Shown: positions 15,340 to 23,891 of the stretch, one piece after another
Layout: every line of letters starts with the position of its first letter
How positions within the stretch are numbered: position 1 is the first letter of the stretch
NCBI RefSeq assembly: GCF_900111795.1
Contig: NZ_FOJQ01000026.1
Coordinates: forward strand, 1 to 34,906
Origin: Anoxybacillus pushchinoensis
GTDB taxonomy: Bacteria > Bacillota > Bacilli > Bacillales > Anoxybacillaceae
DNA: 34,906 bases
Direction of reading: 5' to 3'
Made by a program: the position numbers and the translations under genes
Notes under the pieces: model-generated
Seen by the model: the letters and a program-made list of their open reading frames with translations, nothing else
Databases searched by the model: none
What the model was told of the DNA's origin: nothing

Positions 15340-15388
15340 CATTTTGTGAACATGATAAAAATGGATAGATGTTTCTTTTAACCCGTAC

Positions 15389-15394
15389 TATAAT
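15389..15394 (+). promoter_or_regulatory. -10 box of the feo operon
   Basis: TATAAT, eight bases before a Fur-like site and about 42 before the feoA start. No clear -35 is seen. Confidence 0.5.
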
Positions 15395-15401
15395 AGATGG
15401 T

Positions 15402-15420
15402 GAAAAAGGTTATCATTATT
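15402..15420. promoter_or_regulatory. Fur-box-like operator of feoAB
   Basis: GAAAAAGGTTATCATTATT matches 15 of 19 bases of the Fur consensus GATAATGATTATCATTATC. Its place just after the -10 box would let Fe-Fur block transcription, the expected control of a ferrous iron uptake operon. Confidence 0.65.
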
Positions 15421-15436
15421 AATCGGGGGATTACGT

Positions 15437-15667
15437 ATGATTGCGATGACGCAATTACGAGTTGGGGAACGTGCAAAAATTGTTGATTTATCACAAGTAA
15501 GCAACTTAGTAAAAAGAAGATTGCTAGATATGGGTGTAACAGAGGGGTCAGAAATTTGTTTAAAATGTACGATGCCGCTTGGCGGGCCGTTTATGATTGA
15601 GAATTATGGACAATGTGTCGGCATCCGTCGCAATGAAGCGAAAAACATTCAGGTGAAGCCGTTATGA
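15437..15667 (+). CDS. feoA: FeoA, ferrous iron transport accessory protein
   Basis: A 76-residue SH3-like protein with the FeoA layout: LRVGERAKIVDL at the start, VKRRLLDMGVTEGSEICLK in the middle and a C-terminal strand GQCVGIRRNEAKNIQVKPL. FeoA is a small cytoplasmic partner needed for FeoB function. GGGGGA lies six bases before the ATG. Its TGA overlaps the ATG of feoB (ATGATG at 15664-15669), so the two are translationally coupled. It probably responds to iron through the Fur-like site upstream. Confidence 0.93.
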   Translation: MIAMTQLRVGERAKIVDLSQVSNLVKRRLLDMGVTEGSEICLKCTMPLGGPFMIENYGQCVGIRRNEAKNIQVKPL

Positions 15668-17667
15668 TGCATGTTGCACTCGTAGGTAACCCAAATACAG
15701 GGAAAACATCATTGTTTAATCAGCTCACAGGGACGTATGAGTATGTTGGAAACTGGAGCGGCGTCACGGTTGAAAAAAAGGTGGGCGTTTTGCGCAGTAA
15801 AAAAGCGAAAATGATTGATTTGCCCGGCGTATATTCGCTTCACCCGATGTCCCGTGATGAGCGGGTTGTGACGCAATTTTTATTGACGGAGCCGTTCGAT
15901 GAAATTTTAAATATCGTCGATGCGTCACAATTAGAGCGAAATTTATTGTTGACTGTACAGTTATTGGAATTTGGTAAACCGCTGACAGTCGCTTTAAATA
16001 TGGTGGATGTCGCAGAAAGACGCGGCATATTCATCGATCAAGCCAAATTAGCAGAAGCGTTGCGCGTCCCTGTTGTGCCTGTCATTGCTCGAACAGGAAA
16101 AGGATGCGATCGAATAGAACACACGTTGCTTGAAAAAGTGCTAGAGCAAACGGAGCCTTTCACACTTTTTTACGGTGAGGCAATGGAACGAGCGATTGAA
16201 CGATTTATCGCGGCATGGGGCACAGAGGAGCAGTTTCCTGTTCGGTGGTTAGCGATTCAGTTTTATGAAGGAAATAGCTACGTTCGTGAATATGTAGCAG
16301 AAAAATTGCCGGAAGCAACATGGCGTTCATTATACGAACAAGCAGAAAAAGAAGTGCAACAAGCCGAGCAAACACCGCTTGATCAGCTCATTTACGAACG
16401 TCGTCGCTCCTTTGTAAGAGAAGTGATTGAACAGTCAGTGCAACGCCAAAAAATTGCGCGTGTGACGGTGACAGACCGCATCGATGCGGTAGTCACAAAT
16501 AAATATGTCGGCATTCCGCTGTTTTTATTGGCGATGTATATATTATTTCAACTCACATTTGATTGGCTCGGGGCACCGCTCTCCGATTTGCTTGATGCGT
16601 TTTTTGCAGGTCCGCTTACTGATTTTGTGACGGCGATGCTAGAAGCGATCGGTGCTTCTGAATTTATTCGCGCGCTCGTTGTTGATGGCATTATCGCAGG
16701 GGTAGGCGGTGTCCTTGTTTTTGTACCGCAAATTTTTATTTTATTTTTCTTTATTTCGTTTTTAGAAGATTCAGGGTATATGGCACGTGTAGCGCTTGTC
16801 ATGGATCGATTAATGGAAGCGGTCGGATTAAATGGAAAAGCGTTTATCCCGCTCATTATTGGGTTTGGTTGCAATGTTCCGGGCGTCATGGCGGCACGGA
16901 CGATTGAGCAACCACGGGAGCGCCTTATGACGATGTTGTTAACACCGCTTATGTCTTGTTCGGCACGTTTGCCTGTATATGCTTTGTTTGTCGGTGCGTT
17001 TTTTGCAGCCCATCAAGCCATCATCGTTCTCTTTTTATATGTGCTTGGCGTTTCGCTTGCACTTATACTTGCAAAACTTTTTTCGTTAACGATTTTAAAA
17101 GAAGAAGCATCGGTGTTTGTCGTGGAATTGCCACCATATCGCATGCCGCAATGGCAAGCGCTATGGCGTAGCACGTGGGATAAAGGAAAAGGATTTGTGA
17201 AAAAAGCAGGGACGTTTATTTTTGGTGGTTCAGTTGCCATCTGGCTATTATCTTACGTTGGACCGCATGGTATCAATGTAAACATGGACGATAGCTTTTT
17301 GGCGATGATTGGTGGTGTACTTGCTCCGTTACTTGCACCGCTTGGATTTGGAACGTGGCAAGCTGGAGCAGCACTGTTGACCGGATTTTTAGCTAAAGAA
17401 GTCGTTGTGTCGACGATGAACATTATTTATCATGCGCCTGATGTTGAGTCGCTTCAAGGGCTCATGGCCTCGCATTTTACAGCTTTATCTGCGTTTAGTT
17501 TTATGGTGTTCGTTTTACTATATGTTCCATGTTTAGCGACTGTGGCAACGATTTATAAAGAAACAGGTTCACGAAAATGGACGATGTTCTCCATGAGTTA
17601 TGCGCTAGCGTTAGCATATATCGTTTCACTCGCTATTTACCAATTCGGAAGCTTGCTTGGCTTCTAA
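15664..17667 (+). CDS. feoB: FeoB, ferrous iron transporter
   Basis: A 667-residue inner-membrane Fe2+ transporter. The N-terminal GTPase has G1 GNPNTGKTS (residues 8-16), G2 in GNWSGVTVEKK, G3 DLPGVYSL and G4 NMVD. A helical GDI-like region follows, then a membrane half with two Gate-type segments, including GFGCNVPGVMAARTIEQPRE and PLMSCSARLPVYALF, whose cysteines and glycines are conserved. Length is normal and all motifs are intact, so it should be functional. A second ATG directly follows the first (15667), so the start could be one codon later. It is followed after 14 bases by the small Cys-rich membrane partner. Confidence 0.96.
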   Translation: MMHVALVGNPNTGKTSLFNQLTGTYEYVGNWSGVTVEKKVGVLRSKKAKMIDLPGVYSLHPMSRDERVVTQFLLTEPFDEILNIVDASQLERNLLLTVQLLEFGKPLTVALNMVDVAERRGIFIDQAKLAEALRVPVVPVIARTGKGCDRIEHTLLEKVLEQTEPFTLFYGEAMERAIERFIAAWGTEEQFPVRWLAIQFYEGNSYVREYVAEKLPEATWRSLYEQAEKEVQQAEQTPLDQLIYERRRSFVREVIEQSVQRQKIARVTVTDRIDAVVTNKYVGIPLFLLAMYILFQLTFDWLGAPLSDLLDAFFAGPLTDFVTAMLEAIGASEFIRALVVDGIIAGVGGVLVFVPQIFILFFFISFLEDSGYMARVALVMDRLMEAVGLNGKAFIPLIIGFGCNVPGVMAARTIEQPRERLMTMLLTPLMSCSARLPVYALFVGAFFAAHQAIIVLFLYVLGVSLALILAKLFSLTILKEEASVFVVELPPYRMPQWQALWRSTWDKGKGFVKKAGTFIFGGSVAIWLLSYVGPHGINVNMDDSFLAMIGGVLAPLLAPLGFGTWQAGAALLTGFLAKEVVVSTMNIIYHAPDVESLQGLMASHFTALSAFSFMVFVLLYVPCLATVATIYKETGSRKWTMFSMSYALALAYIVSLAIYQFGSLLGF

Positions 17668-17681
17668 AGGAAGGGATATAC

Positions 17682-17828
17682 ATGATCGTAAATGTTGTCA
17701 TTGGCACAATTATTTTCGGATATGCAGGTTGGACCATTTTTCGCTTTATTCAAAAAAGTAAACGTGGAACATGTGCGGCTTGTTCAGTCAAAGGATCATG
17801 TAGTACAAGTTGTCATGAAAAAAGCTGA
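17682..17828 (+). CDS. FeoB-associated Cys-rich membrane protein
   Basis: 48 residues: one N-terminal membrane helix (MIVNVVIGTIIFGYAGWTIF) and a short cytoplasmic tail with four cysteines (CAACSVKGSCSTSC). This matches the small Cys-rich protein family found after feoB in Firmicutes. A metal-handling or regulatory role is supposed in the family but unproven. GGAAGGG six bases before the ATG and the 14-base gap to feoB place it in the operon. The stop lies inside the operon terminator. Confidence 0.88.
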   Translation: MIVNVVIGTIIFGYAGWTIFRFIQKSKRGTCAACSVKGSCSTSCHEKS

Positions 17829-17845
17829 CTTTGGTCAGCTTTTTT
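17818..17845. terminator. Bidirectional terminator between the feo operon and acyP
   Basis: AAAAAAGCTGAC pairs perfectly with GTCAGCTTTTTT around TTTG. Stop codons of the Cys-rich gene and of acyP both fall in it. Confidence 0.88.
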
Positions 17846-18123
17846 CAATATATAATGCGAAAAGTAGTTTCGTGGGGAACCGTAGGAATGGCGTATTGTT
17901 CTATTCGTTCCACACGCGCAAATGGCGGTCCTTTTTTTATTTCATCGACAAACGCCTCCACACGTTCAACTTCTCCTTGCACTTCTATTTCGATTAAATG
18001 GTCGACATCACAATTTTTTACCCAACCAGTCAGCCCCCGTCTTCTTGCTTCATATTGGGCGAAGTAGCGGAACCCTACACCTTGTACGCGACCGTGCGCA
18101 ACAATGGAATAACGAACGATCAT
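17845..18123 (-). CDS. acyP: Acylphosphatase
   Basis: A 92-residue acylphosphatase that hydrolyses carboxyl-phosphate bonds. The phosphate-binding loop GRVQGVGFR ends in catalytic Arg19, and the catalytic Asn37 is in GWVKNCDVD. The C-terminal strand VPHETTFRIIY is typical. GAAGGGGAT before the ATG is a good ribosome site. It is monocistronic and convergent with the feo operon. The 140 bases upstream (18124-18240) hold no gene I can see. Confidence 0.95.
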   Translation of the reverse strand: MIVRYSIVAHGRVQGVGFRYFAQYEARRRGLTGWVKNCDVDHLIEIEVQGEVERVEAFVDEIKKGPPFARVERIEQYAIPTVPHETTFRIIY

Positions 18124-18240
18124 ATGTTTATCCCCTTCGCTAAAAATTTTCTATAAAAATCATACAACAGCCTACCTCGCATTGCATACGTTGAATACGT
18201 AAAAAGATTTACTCATTAGAAGTGTTAGTATTAGAGTCGT

Positions 18241-18279
18241 AAAAAAAAGAGCTTTGATCGAAAGGGTCAAGGCTCTTTT
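18241..18279 (-). terminator. Terminator of the sulfate/siroheme operon
   Basis: On the minus strand AAAAGAGCCTTGA pairs with TCAAAGCTCTTTT (one mismatch) and runs into a run of eight T. It directly follows the last gene of the operon. Confidence 0.8.
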
Positions 18280-18764
18280 CGCTTTTGTCGTTGCTCATAT
18301 AGCTCATCGATATATTCAGCAATCGATTCATCAAATATTTGTTCAAGTTGTTTTTTGATTTGCTTGGCAAGAGTCGGGCTTGCCCCACCTGTCGTAATGG
18401 CGATTTGTAATTTTCCGCGCGAAAAAAATGCAGGAACATGAACGTTGCCGAGAAGATGATGGCTAGCTACGTTGACAAGTTGGTTTGGCGCTGCATATGT
18501 AGCGATTTGTTCATTGACATTCGGGTCGTTTGTCGCTGCAATAATCAAAAAAGCATCGGCATAATCGTTCGGTTCGATTTCGCGCGCATGCCATGTAATT
18601 TGTTGTTGTTGTGCTAAATGAACAATCTCATCGATCACTTCTGGGCTAATGACGGTAATGTGGGCTCCTTCATGAAGCAGGGGAAGCAAGCGGCGATAAG
18701 CAATTTGCCCTCCGCCAGCAATGACAACTTTTTTTCCTGTCATTCGCACGAAAAGAGGGATCAT
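18267..18764 (-). CDS. ylnF: Precorrin-2 dehydrogenase (YlnF)
   Basis: 165 residues with an N-terminal NAD-binding fold (KKVVIAGGGQIAYRRLLPLL) and the siroheme-synthase segments ATNDPNVNEQIATYA and ITTGGASPTLAKQIKKQLE. It oxidises precorrin-2 to sirohydrochlorin using NAD+, the second step of siroheme synthesis. It corresponds to the N-terminal part of CysG without ferrochelatase extension or SUMT domain, those steps being separate genes here. ATG 18764 overlaps the TGA of the preceding gene (ATGA) and has GGGAGG upstream, so it is preferred over an in-frame ATG five codons earlier. Confidence 0.93.
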   Translation of the reverse strand: MIPLFVRMTGKKVVIAGGGQIAYRRLLPLLHEGAHITVISPEVIDEIVHLAQQQQITWHAREIEPNDYADAFLIIAATNDPNVNEQIATYAAPNQLVNVASHHLLGNVHVPAFFSRGKLQIAITTGGASPTLAKQIKKQLEQIFDESIAEYIDELYEQRQKRKEP

Positions 18765-19477
18765 ACCTTTTCCTCCCATTCATTCAATTGTTTTTCAACG
18801 AGACGATCCAAAACGTCGTATGTTCGAATGGGAGGATACAACATAAATGACACCTCGCTTGTTTGTTGTGCTTGCAACGTCTGATGAATGTAGTCAAGCA
18901 GCTGCCCGAAAAATAAAATGTATGGTACAACCGCAACTTGTTTATGACAACCTGTATGTGCAAGCGAAGCAACAACGTCAGAAAAAGAAGGAGAAGCAGC
19001 CGCTAAATAACATGGATATACGGGTATGTTTGTTTCGTTTTGCAATAAATGAGCGATCTGCTGAAAATCCGCTTGTGCTTCCGTATCGCTACTTCCGCGG
19101 CCAACGAGCATAATGGCGTCAGCTTGTTGAATTGTATCGGATATAGCGGAAACGATATCATGTTGCACACCGAACGGCTTTCCGTATGTAATCGTCACAG
19201 AAGGAAACATCTCTTTTGCTTTTTCTAGTTCAAGCGGGATGTCGTGTTTAGCGTGATTAGCTGACAATAGTAAAAGGGGAATAGCATAGATCATTTTTGC
19301 TCCCTCACGAACACAACGTTCCACTCCTGTGACAATATTCGGTTCACATAATTCTAAAAAGCATATATGTTGAATCGGTATGGAAATAGAAGAAGAGAGA
19401 CGTTCGACGAAAGCGACCGCCTCTTTTTGTCCTTCTGCTGAACGACTTCCGTGACAAATATATAAAACAGCCTTCAT
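18761..19477 (-). CDS. ylnE: Sirohydrochlorin ferrochelatase (YlnE/SirB)
   Basis: A 238-residue CbiX/SirB-type chelatase that inserts Fe2+ into sirohydrochlorin to complete siroheme, the cofactor of sulfite reductase. The start MKAVLYICHGSRSAEGQKEA carries the metal-binding His, and the second-half repeat shows MLVGRGSSDTEAQADF. The two-lobe layout and length fit SirB. GAGGTAGCG precedes the ATG, which is three bases after the ylnD stop. It belongs to the cysH operon. Cobalt chelation (CbiX) is an alternative chemically, but no cobalamin genes are nearby. Confidence 0.92.
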   Translation of the reverse strand: MKAVLYICHGSRSAEGQKEAVAFVERLSSSISIPIQHICFLELCEPNIVTGVERCVREGAKMIYAIPLLLLSANHAKHDIPLELEKAKEMFPSVTITYGKPFGVQHDIVSAISDTIQQADAIMLVGRGSSDTEAQADFQQIAHLLQNETNIPVYPCYLAAASPSFSDVVASLAHTGCHKQVAVVPYILFFGQLLDYIHQTLQAQQTSEVSFMLYPPIRTYDVLDRLVEKQLNEWEEKV

Positions 19478-19480
19478 ACG

Positions 19481-20254
19481 CTACCTCATTCCATGCGCCA
19501 TTTTTTCATCCATCATCATTTCAAACCATTGCAGCTGTTCATGTAGCCGAACGACTTCTCCAACAATAATGATACTCGGGTTAGCAATCTCTTGTTTTTT
19601 TGCAACGTCCACAACCGTATCTAATGTCGCTACGATCGTTTTTTGTTCGGGAAGCGTTCCCCATTGGATGATCGCAACAGGAGTTTGCGGCCGTTTGCCA
19701 TATAACTTTAGTTGTTTGCAAATGAAAGGGAGTTGTTTTACGCCCATATAAATGACGAGCGTATCGACTCCTTTCGCTAAATGTTCCCACTGTACTGCAT
19801 CTGTGGCATCACATCGGCGATGGCCTGTAACGAACGCAACACTTGCGCTAAAGTCGCGATGAGTTACAGGGATACCCGCATATGCTGGAACAGCGATGCC
19901 GGATGTAATGCCTGGAACGATTTCAAAAGGAATGCGGTGTTTCATAAGTGCTTGCGCTTCCTCGCCACCGCGTCCAAACATAAATGGATCGCCACCTTTT
20001 AATCTCGTGACCGTTTTCCCTTTTTTCGCATGCTTGACTAAAAGGTAATTAATCGTTTCTTGTTTCATTGTATGGTAATTTGGTAGCTTTCCGCAATAAA
20101 TCAAATCTGCGTCACGTTTGGCATACGATAGTAGCTGTTCGTTAATCAGGCGATCGTATAAAATGACGTCTGCTTGTTGAATGCATTTTAATCCTTTCAC
20201 AGTAATGAGTTCGGGATCCCCAGGACCTGCGCCGACTAAATATACTTTTCCCAT
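19481..20254 (-). CDS. ylnD: Uroporphyrinogen-III C-methyltransferase (YlnD/SUMT)
   Basis: 257 residues with the full SUMT signature: VYLVGAGPGDPELITVKGL at the N-terminus, YDRLIN, RLKGGDPFMFGRGGEEA and VPGITSGIAVPAYAGIPVTHR. It adds two methyl groups from SAM to uroporphyrinogen III to give precorrin-2, the first committed step to siroheme. ATG 20254 is chosen; a GTG three codons earlier is in frame, but AGGTGGAG serves the ATG better. It lies directly after cysC in the operon. Confidence 0.94.
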   Translation of the reverse strand: MGKVYLVGAGPGDPELITVKGLKCIQQADVILYDRLINEQLLSYAKRDADLIYCGKLPNYHTMKQETINYLLVKHAKKGKTVTRLKGGDPFMFGRGGEEAQALMKHRIPFEIVPGITSGIAVPAYAGIPVTHRDFSASVAFVTGHRRCDATDAVQWEHLAKGVDTLVIYMGVKQLPFICKQLKLYGKRPQTPVAIIQWGTLPEQKTIVATLDTVVDVAKKQEIANPSIIIVGEVVRLHEQLQWFEMMMDEKMAHGMR

Positions 20255-20263
20255 TGTCTCCAC

Positions 20264-20854
20264 CTAAATCCATTGTTTATTTTTTAAGTAAGAAACAATT
20301 TGTTGCACGCATTGTTCAATCGAATATTGTTCTGTATCGACAACAAGTTCTGGTGAAAGCGGTGGTTCATATGGCGAATCAATGCCGGTGAAATCGCGAA
20401 TTTCGCCACTACGCGCCTTTTTGTACAACCCTTTTGGATCACGTTGTTCGCACGTTTCAAGCGGACAGCGGACGTAAACTTCTACAAACTCATCTTGTTC
20501 TAGTTTATTGCGAACGAGTTGGCGATCTTGGCGGAAAGGAGAAATAAAGGCCGTGAGCACGATTTGGCCGCTGTCTACAAACAATTTCGCGACTTCACCA
20601 ATGCGACGAATATTTTCGGTGCGATCTTCAGCGGAAAAACCTAAGTCGCTATTTAAACCGTGACGCACGTTATCACCATCAAGCACGTAACATTGAACGT
20701 TTTGTTCAAACAACGTTTTCGCGACAGCGTTCGCTAACGTGGATTTCCCTGATCCCGATAACCCAGTAAACCAAAGAACGAAGCTGTGATGGTTATTTTT
20801 TTTTCGGCGATCTTCTTTTGTCACACTTTCTTTATGCCAAATAATATTCATCAT
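20264..20854 (-). CDS. cysC: Adenylylsulfate kinase
   Basis: A 196-residue APS kinase with P-loop GLSGSGKST (31-39), [20 protein letters not shown] for APS and Mg binding, and the lid segment [20 protein letters not shown]. It phosphorylates APS to PAPS. Its ATG overlaps the stop of sat (ATGA), showing translational coupling. Because the reductase in this operon has the iron-sulfur cysteines of an APS-type enzyme, PAPS may not be strictly needed for reduction. All catalytic parts look intact. Confidence 0.96.
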   Translation of the reverse strand: MMNIIWHKESVTKEDRRKKNNHHSFVLWFTGLSGSGKSTLANAVAKTLFEQNVQCYVLDGDNVRHGLNSDLGFSAEDRTENIRRIGEVAKLFVDSGQIVLTAFISPFRQDRQLVRNKLEQDEFVEVYVRCPLETCEQRDPKGLYKKARSGEIRDFTGIDSPYEPPLSPELVVDTEQYSIEQCVQQIVSYLKNKQWI

Positions 20855-21927
20855 CGCCCACCTCCGACTGTTTGCAATCCATCCATCAGCACGCGAACCA
20901 CTTCGGGACGGCTGAATGTACTCGGTGGCATCTCACCAGCTCGCAACATTTCCCTTACTTTTGTGCCGGAAAGAACGACGTGGGCTGTTGCATCGTGCGG
21001 GCATGTTTTTGTTGACGCCATCGCTTCGCATTTTGTGCAATAAAAGCTATGCTCGAAAAAGAGAGGAGTAATGCCAAGTTCTTCGTTTGTAAACTGCAAG
21101 AAAATTTTTTGTGCATCATACGTGCCGTAATAGTTGCCGACTCCCGCATGGTCGCGTCCGACAATGAAGTGCGTGCAACCAAAATTTTTACGTACGAGCG
21201 CGTGGAAAATGGCTTCACGTGGACCTGCATAGCGCATCGCGGCCGTAAATACGCCAAGGAAAACACGATCTTTTGGATAATAATGCTCAAGCAATACTTG
21301 GTAGCTTTTTAGGCGAATGTCTGCTGGGATGTCATCTTCTTTCGTTTCGCCAACGAGCGGATTTAAATAAAGACCGTCGACAATTTCAAGTGCACATTTT
21401 TGAATATATTCATGAGCACGGTGAACCGGATTGCGCGTTTGAAACCCGACGACCGTTTTCCAACCAAGTTCCGCAAATCGTTGTTTTGTTTCTTTTGGTG
21501 TAAAAAAGAACGGTGTAAAAATTCCTTTGTCTGTTTGGCGTACAAGTTGGACAGGGCCTCCAATATATACATCTGGTTTTTCAAATAATTTTTTAACGCC
21601 AGGGTGTGCTAAGTCTTCTGTTTGGTATACAAGAAGAGCTTCTTTTCGTTTATCTGGTCGATATATATGTTGCACTTCCATTGTGCCGTATACCGTCTGT
21701 TCGTAAACGAGCTCGACTTCATCCCCGAGCGATAGCTGTTTTGCTTGTTGTTCGGTTACCGCAAGTGTGATGGGGATGCTCCATACAGCCCCGTTTGTTA
21801 ACCGCATCGTTTCAACAACCGACTCATAATCGTCTTTTCCTAAAAAACCGGTCAGTGGTTCGTATCCACCGATAGCAAGTAATTCAAGGTCACTTAACTC
21901 CGCTTTACTTAATACAATTTGTTTCAT
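20851..21927 (-). CDS. sat: Sulfate adenylyltransferase (ATP sulfurylase), short N-terminus
   Basis: 358 residues. Catalytic motifs are present: [14 protein letters not shown] (QTRNP at 163-167, HRAH at 169-172) and [20 protein letters not shown], plus the metal-site cysteines in [18 protein letters not shown]. It forms APS from ATP and sulfate. The protein begins at [21 protein letters not shown], whereas B. subtilis-type Sat has about 20-25 extra residues before this, including a conserved PHGG segment. An in-frame TAG 15 bases upstream rules out extension, and TAGGAGG seven bases before the ATG shows the start is real. It may be a lineage-specific shortening. Confidence 0.93.
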   Translation of the reverse strand: MKQIVLSKAELSDLELLAIGGYEPLTGFLGKDDYESVVETMRLTNGAVWSIPITLAVTEQQAKQLSLGDEVELVYEQTVYGTMEVQHIYRPDKRKEALLVYQTEDLAHPGVKKLFEKPDVYIGGPVQLVRQTDKGIFTPFFFTPKETKQRFAELGWKTVVGFQTRNPVHRAHEYIQKCALEIVDGLYLNPLVGETKEDDIPADIRLKSYQVLLEHYYPKDRVFLGVFTAAMRYAGPREAIFHALVRKNFGCTHFIVGRDHAGVGNYYGTYDAQKIFLQFTNEELGITPLFFEHSFYCTKCEAMASTKTCPHDATAHVVLSGTKVREMLRAGEMPPSTFSRPEVVRVLMDGLQTVGGGR

Positions 21928-21971
21928 TTGTGATGCCTCCTAAATTTATTATTCTTATAAAATAACTAGGA

Positions 21972-23018
21972 TTAAATGCCGCCACCGTGCTCGTGAAACG
22001 AACGACGTTCCTCGGTGATCGTCTTTTTTAAGCTAATCGTTCCGAGTGTAGCAAAACAAACACTAACAATGGCGATTGCTGTATAAATATCGCTATGAAG
22101 GAACAATTTAATTAAGCTATATGAGACAGCTAGTGAAAAAATAGGCGAGACAATCCATACTTTTAGCACTTGAATGACAATTTGCTTTTGCCAAATCGAA
22201 AAGCCACTTTTTGTTGTGCCGATGCCGATGATGGCTGATGTCGTAATTTGTGTGAGCGGAACGGGAAGGCCAAAAAGAGACGAAACGATAACGAGTGTTG
22301 CGCCGATTCCTGAAATAATGCACCCTTCAAGTTGAGAGAAGGTCGTAATTTTTTTCCCGTTCGTCTCTAGCACGCGGCTGCCAAGCAAAAGCGCCCCTAG
22401 TGCAACGAACAATCCACCAAAAATGATGCCGTGCTGGACAGATAATAAACCCGCTCCAACAAGGGGACCAACAGCATTTGCGACATTGTTCATTCCTGCT
22501 GAAAACGCTTCGAAAAATCCCGCAATAATAAGCAAAAAGCCGATCCATTTGTTTTGTTTCAATGTTTTTCCTTTTAGCCATTTACTAATAAAAAAAGCTA
22601 AAGAAAACGCAGCAAGAGGTGTAATAAGCCAAAATGATACGATCCATAGAAGTTTGCCGACGTACAAACTTTGGTACGCAATACCTGCGCCAACGACCGC
22701 CCCAACTGTAATTTCGCTTGTGGATAACGGAATGCCGAGCACGTTGGCGGCAAATAGCGAAATCGTTGCCGCTGCTAAAACGATGACGACAACGTCTGTT
22801 TTTAAAATGGATGTCGGAACGATGCCAGAACCGATCGTTTTGACGACTTCTCCTCCGCTTAAGCTGCCGAGAAAAATAGCAACAGCGCATATGAATAAAG
22901 CGATGCGCTTATTTGACAATGTGCCTGACCCATAAGCAGCACCCATCGTTGCGGCAGCACCGCTTCCCCCGATGTTCATCGCAAAGAAAAAAGCGATAAT
23001 AAAAGCAACTGTAACCAA
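21972..23018 (-). CDS. cysP: Sulfate permease CysP (PiT family)
   Basis: A 348-residue polytopic membrane protein with about ten helices and the two inverted PiT-family signatures: IIAFFFAMNIGGSGAAATMG near the start and FFEAFSAGMNNVANAVGPLV in the middle. In Bacillus this family member carries sulfate rather than phosphate, and its position between cysH and sat supports that. The start is TTG 23018, with AAGGGGG 7-8 bases upstream. The first residues differ from phosphate transporters by lacking the usual GxNDxANxxGT form. Confident on family and, from context, on substrate. Confidence 0.9.
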   Translation of the reverse strand: MVTVAFIIAFFFAMNIGGSGAAATMGAAYGSGTLSNKRIALFICAVAIFLGSLSGGEVVKTIGSGIVPTSILKTDVVVIVLAAATISLFAANVLGIPLSTSEITVGAVVGAGIAYQSLYVGKLLWIVSFWLITPLAAFSLAFFISKWLKGKTLKQNKWIGFLLIIAGFFEAFSAGMNNVANAVGPLVGAGLLSVQHGIIFGGLFVALGALLLGSRVLETNGKKITTFSQLEGCIISGIGATLVIVSSLFGLPVPLTQITTSAIIGIGTTKSGFSIWQKQIVIQVLKVWIVSPIFSLAVSYSLIKLFLHSDIYTAIAIVSVCFATLGTISLKKTITEERRSFHEHGGGI

Positions 23019-23031
23019 CGCGTTTCCCCCT

Positions 23032-23739
23032 TTACGACTCGTGCAAGCCGCATTCTGTTTTTCCTAGCCCAGCCCATCGGCCAGAACGCAAATCTTCTTC
23101 CGTATAAGCAGGGGCTGTACATGGTGCACAACCGATGCTCGGATATCCACGATCATGAAGCGGGTTATAGGAAAGATTGTGGCGATGCACGTAGCGCCAT
23201 ACGTCTTTCCACGTCCAATGAATAAGCGGGCAAACTTTAATGTTTTGAAACTTTTTATCGAGATTGATAAATTCGACATGTTGCCGTGTTGGCGATTGTT
23301 CTCGGCGCAGTCCGGAAATCCATGCTTTTTTTCCTGTCATCGCTTGCCGAAGGGGAATAATTTTTCTTAGTTCACAGCATTTGTTTGGATCTCTTTTCCA
23401 AAGTTCTGCCCCGAATTGTTTCTCTTGTTCTGCAAGTGATAAAGACGGTGTTTGTAAATGAATACGCAGGCGAGGATACGCTTGCTTAACGCGTTCAATC
23501 GTTTCATACGTTTCAGAAAAATGTAAATGCGTATCGAGAAAAACAATTTCCGCATCGTCACGTACTTGCGAAATAAGGTCAATGAGCACAATCCCTTCAA
23601 TACCGAAACTGCAAGCATACAAAAGATCGTCACCATAATGATCGTAAGCCCATGACAGCACATGTAGTGCCCCTTTTTCATTATTATCGATTGGAAAAGT
23701 CGGTTTTTGTTCAATATCCCACGTTTCATACGTGATCAT
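23032..23739 (-). CDS. cysH: APS/PAPS reductase
   Basis: 235 residues that reduce adenylylated sulfate to sulfite with thioredoxin. The PAPS-reductase fold (YACSFGIEGIVLIDLI) is joined to cysteines Cys121, Cys122, Cys204 and Cys207 (KCCELRK and GCAPCTAP), which bind a 4Fe-4S cluster and mark the enzyme as able to use APS. The catalytic Cys230 is in the KTECGLHES tail. It is the first gene of the operon, with AAAGGA upstream and a good sigma-A promoter. The 50-base leader after that promoter is too short for the S-box seen before cysH in B. subtilis. Confidence 0.95.
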   Translation of the reverse strand: MITYETWDIEQKPTFPIDNNEKGALHVLSWAYDHYGDDLLYACSFGIEGIVLIDLISQVRDDAEIVFLDTHLHFSETYETIERVKQAYPRLRIHLQTPSLSLAEQEKQFGAELWKRDPNKCCELRKIIPLRQAMTGKKAWISGLRREQSPTRQHVEFINLDKKFQNIKVCPLIHWTWKDVWRYVHRHNLSYNPLHDRGYPSIGCAPCTAPAYTEEDLRSGRWAGLGKTECGLHES

Positions 23740-23788
23740 ATCGCATCTTCCTTTCGTACTTTCTCGTCCTTATGTTTGATTGTTTTAA

Positions 23789-23816
23789 ATTTTAACACAA
23801 TTTACTCGAATGTCAA
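23789..23816 (-). promoter_or_regulatory. Sigma-A promoter of the cysH operon
   Basis: On the minus strand TTGACA (23816-23811), 16-base spacer, then TAAAAT (23794-23789) with an extended -10 TGT just before. Strong match about 50 bases before the cysH ATG. Confidence 0.75.
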
Positions 23817-23891
23817 TCATAGTTTTTCTATCGGAATTTATTTTTTTAAAACGCCATGGCGAATGAAAAAAAACATGATTATACTGTTTGT

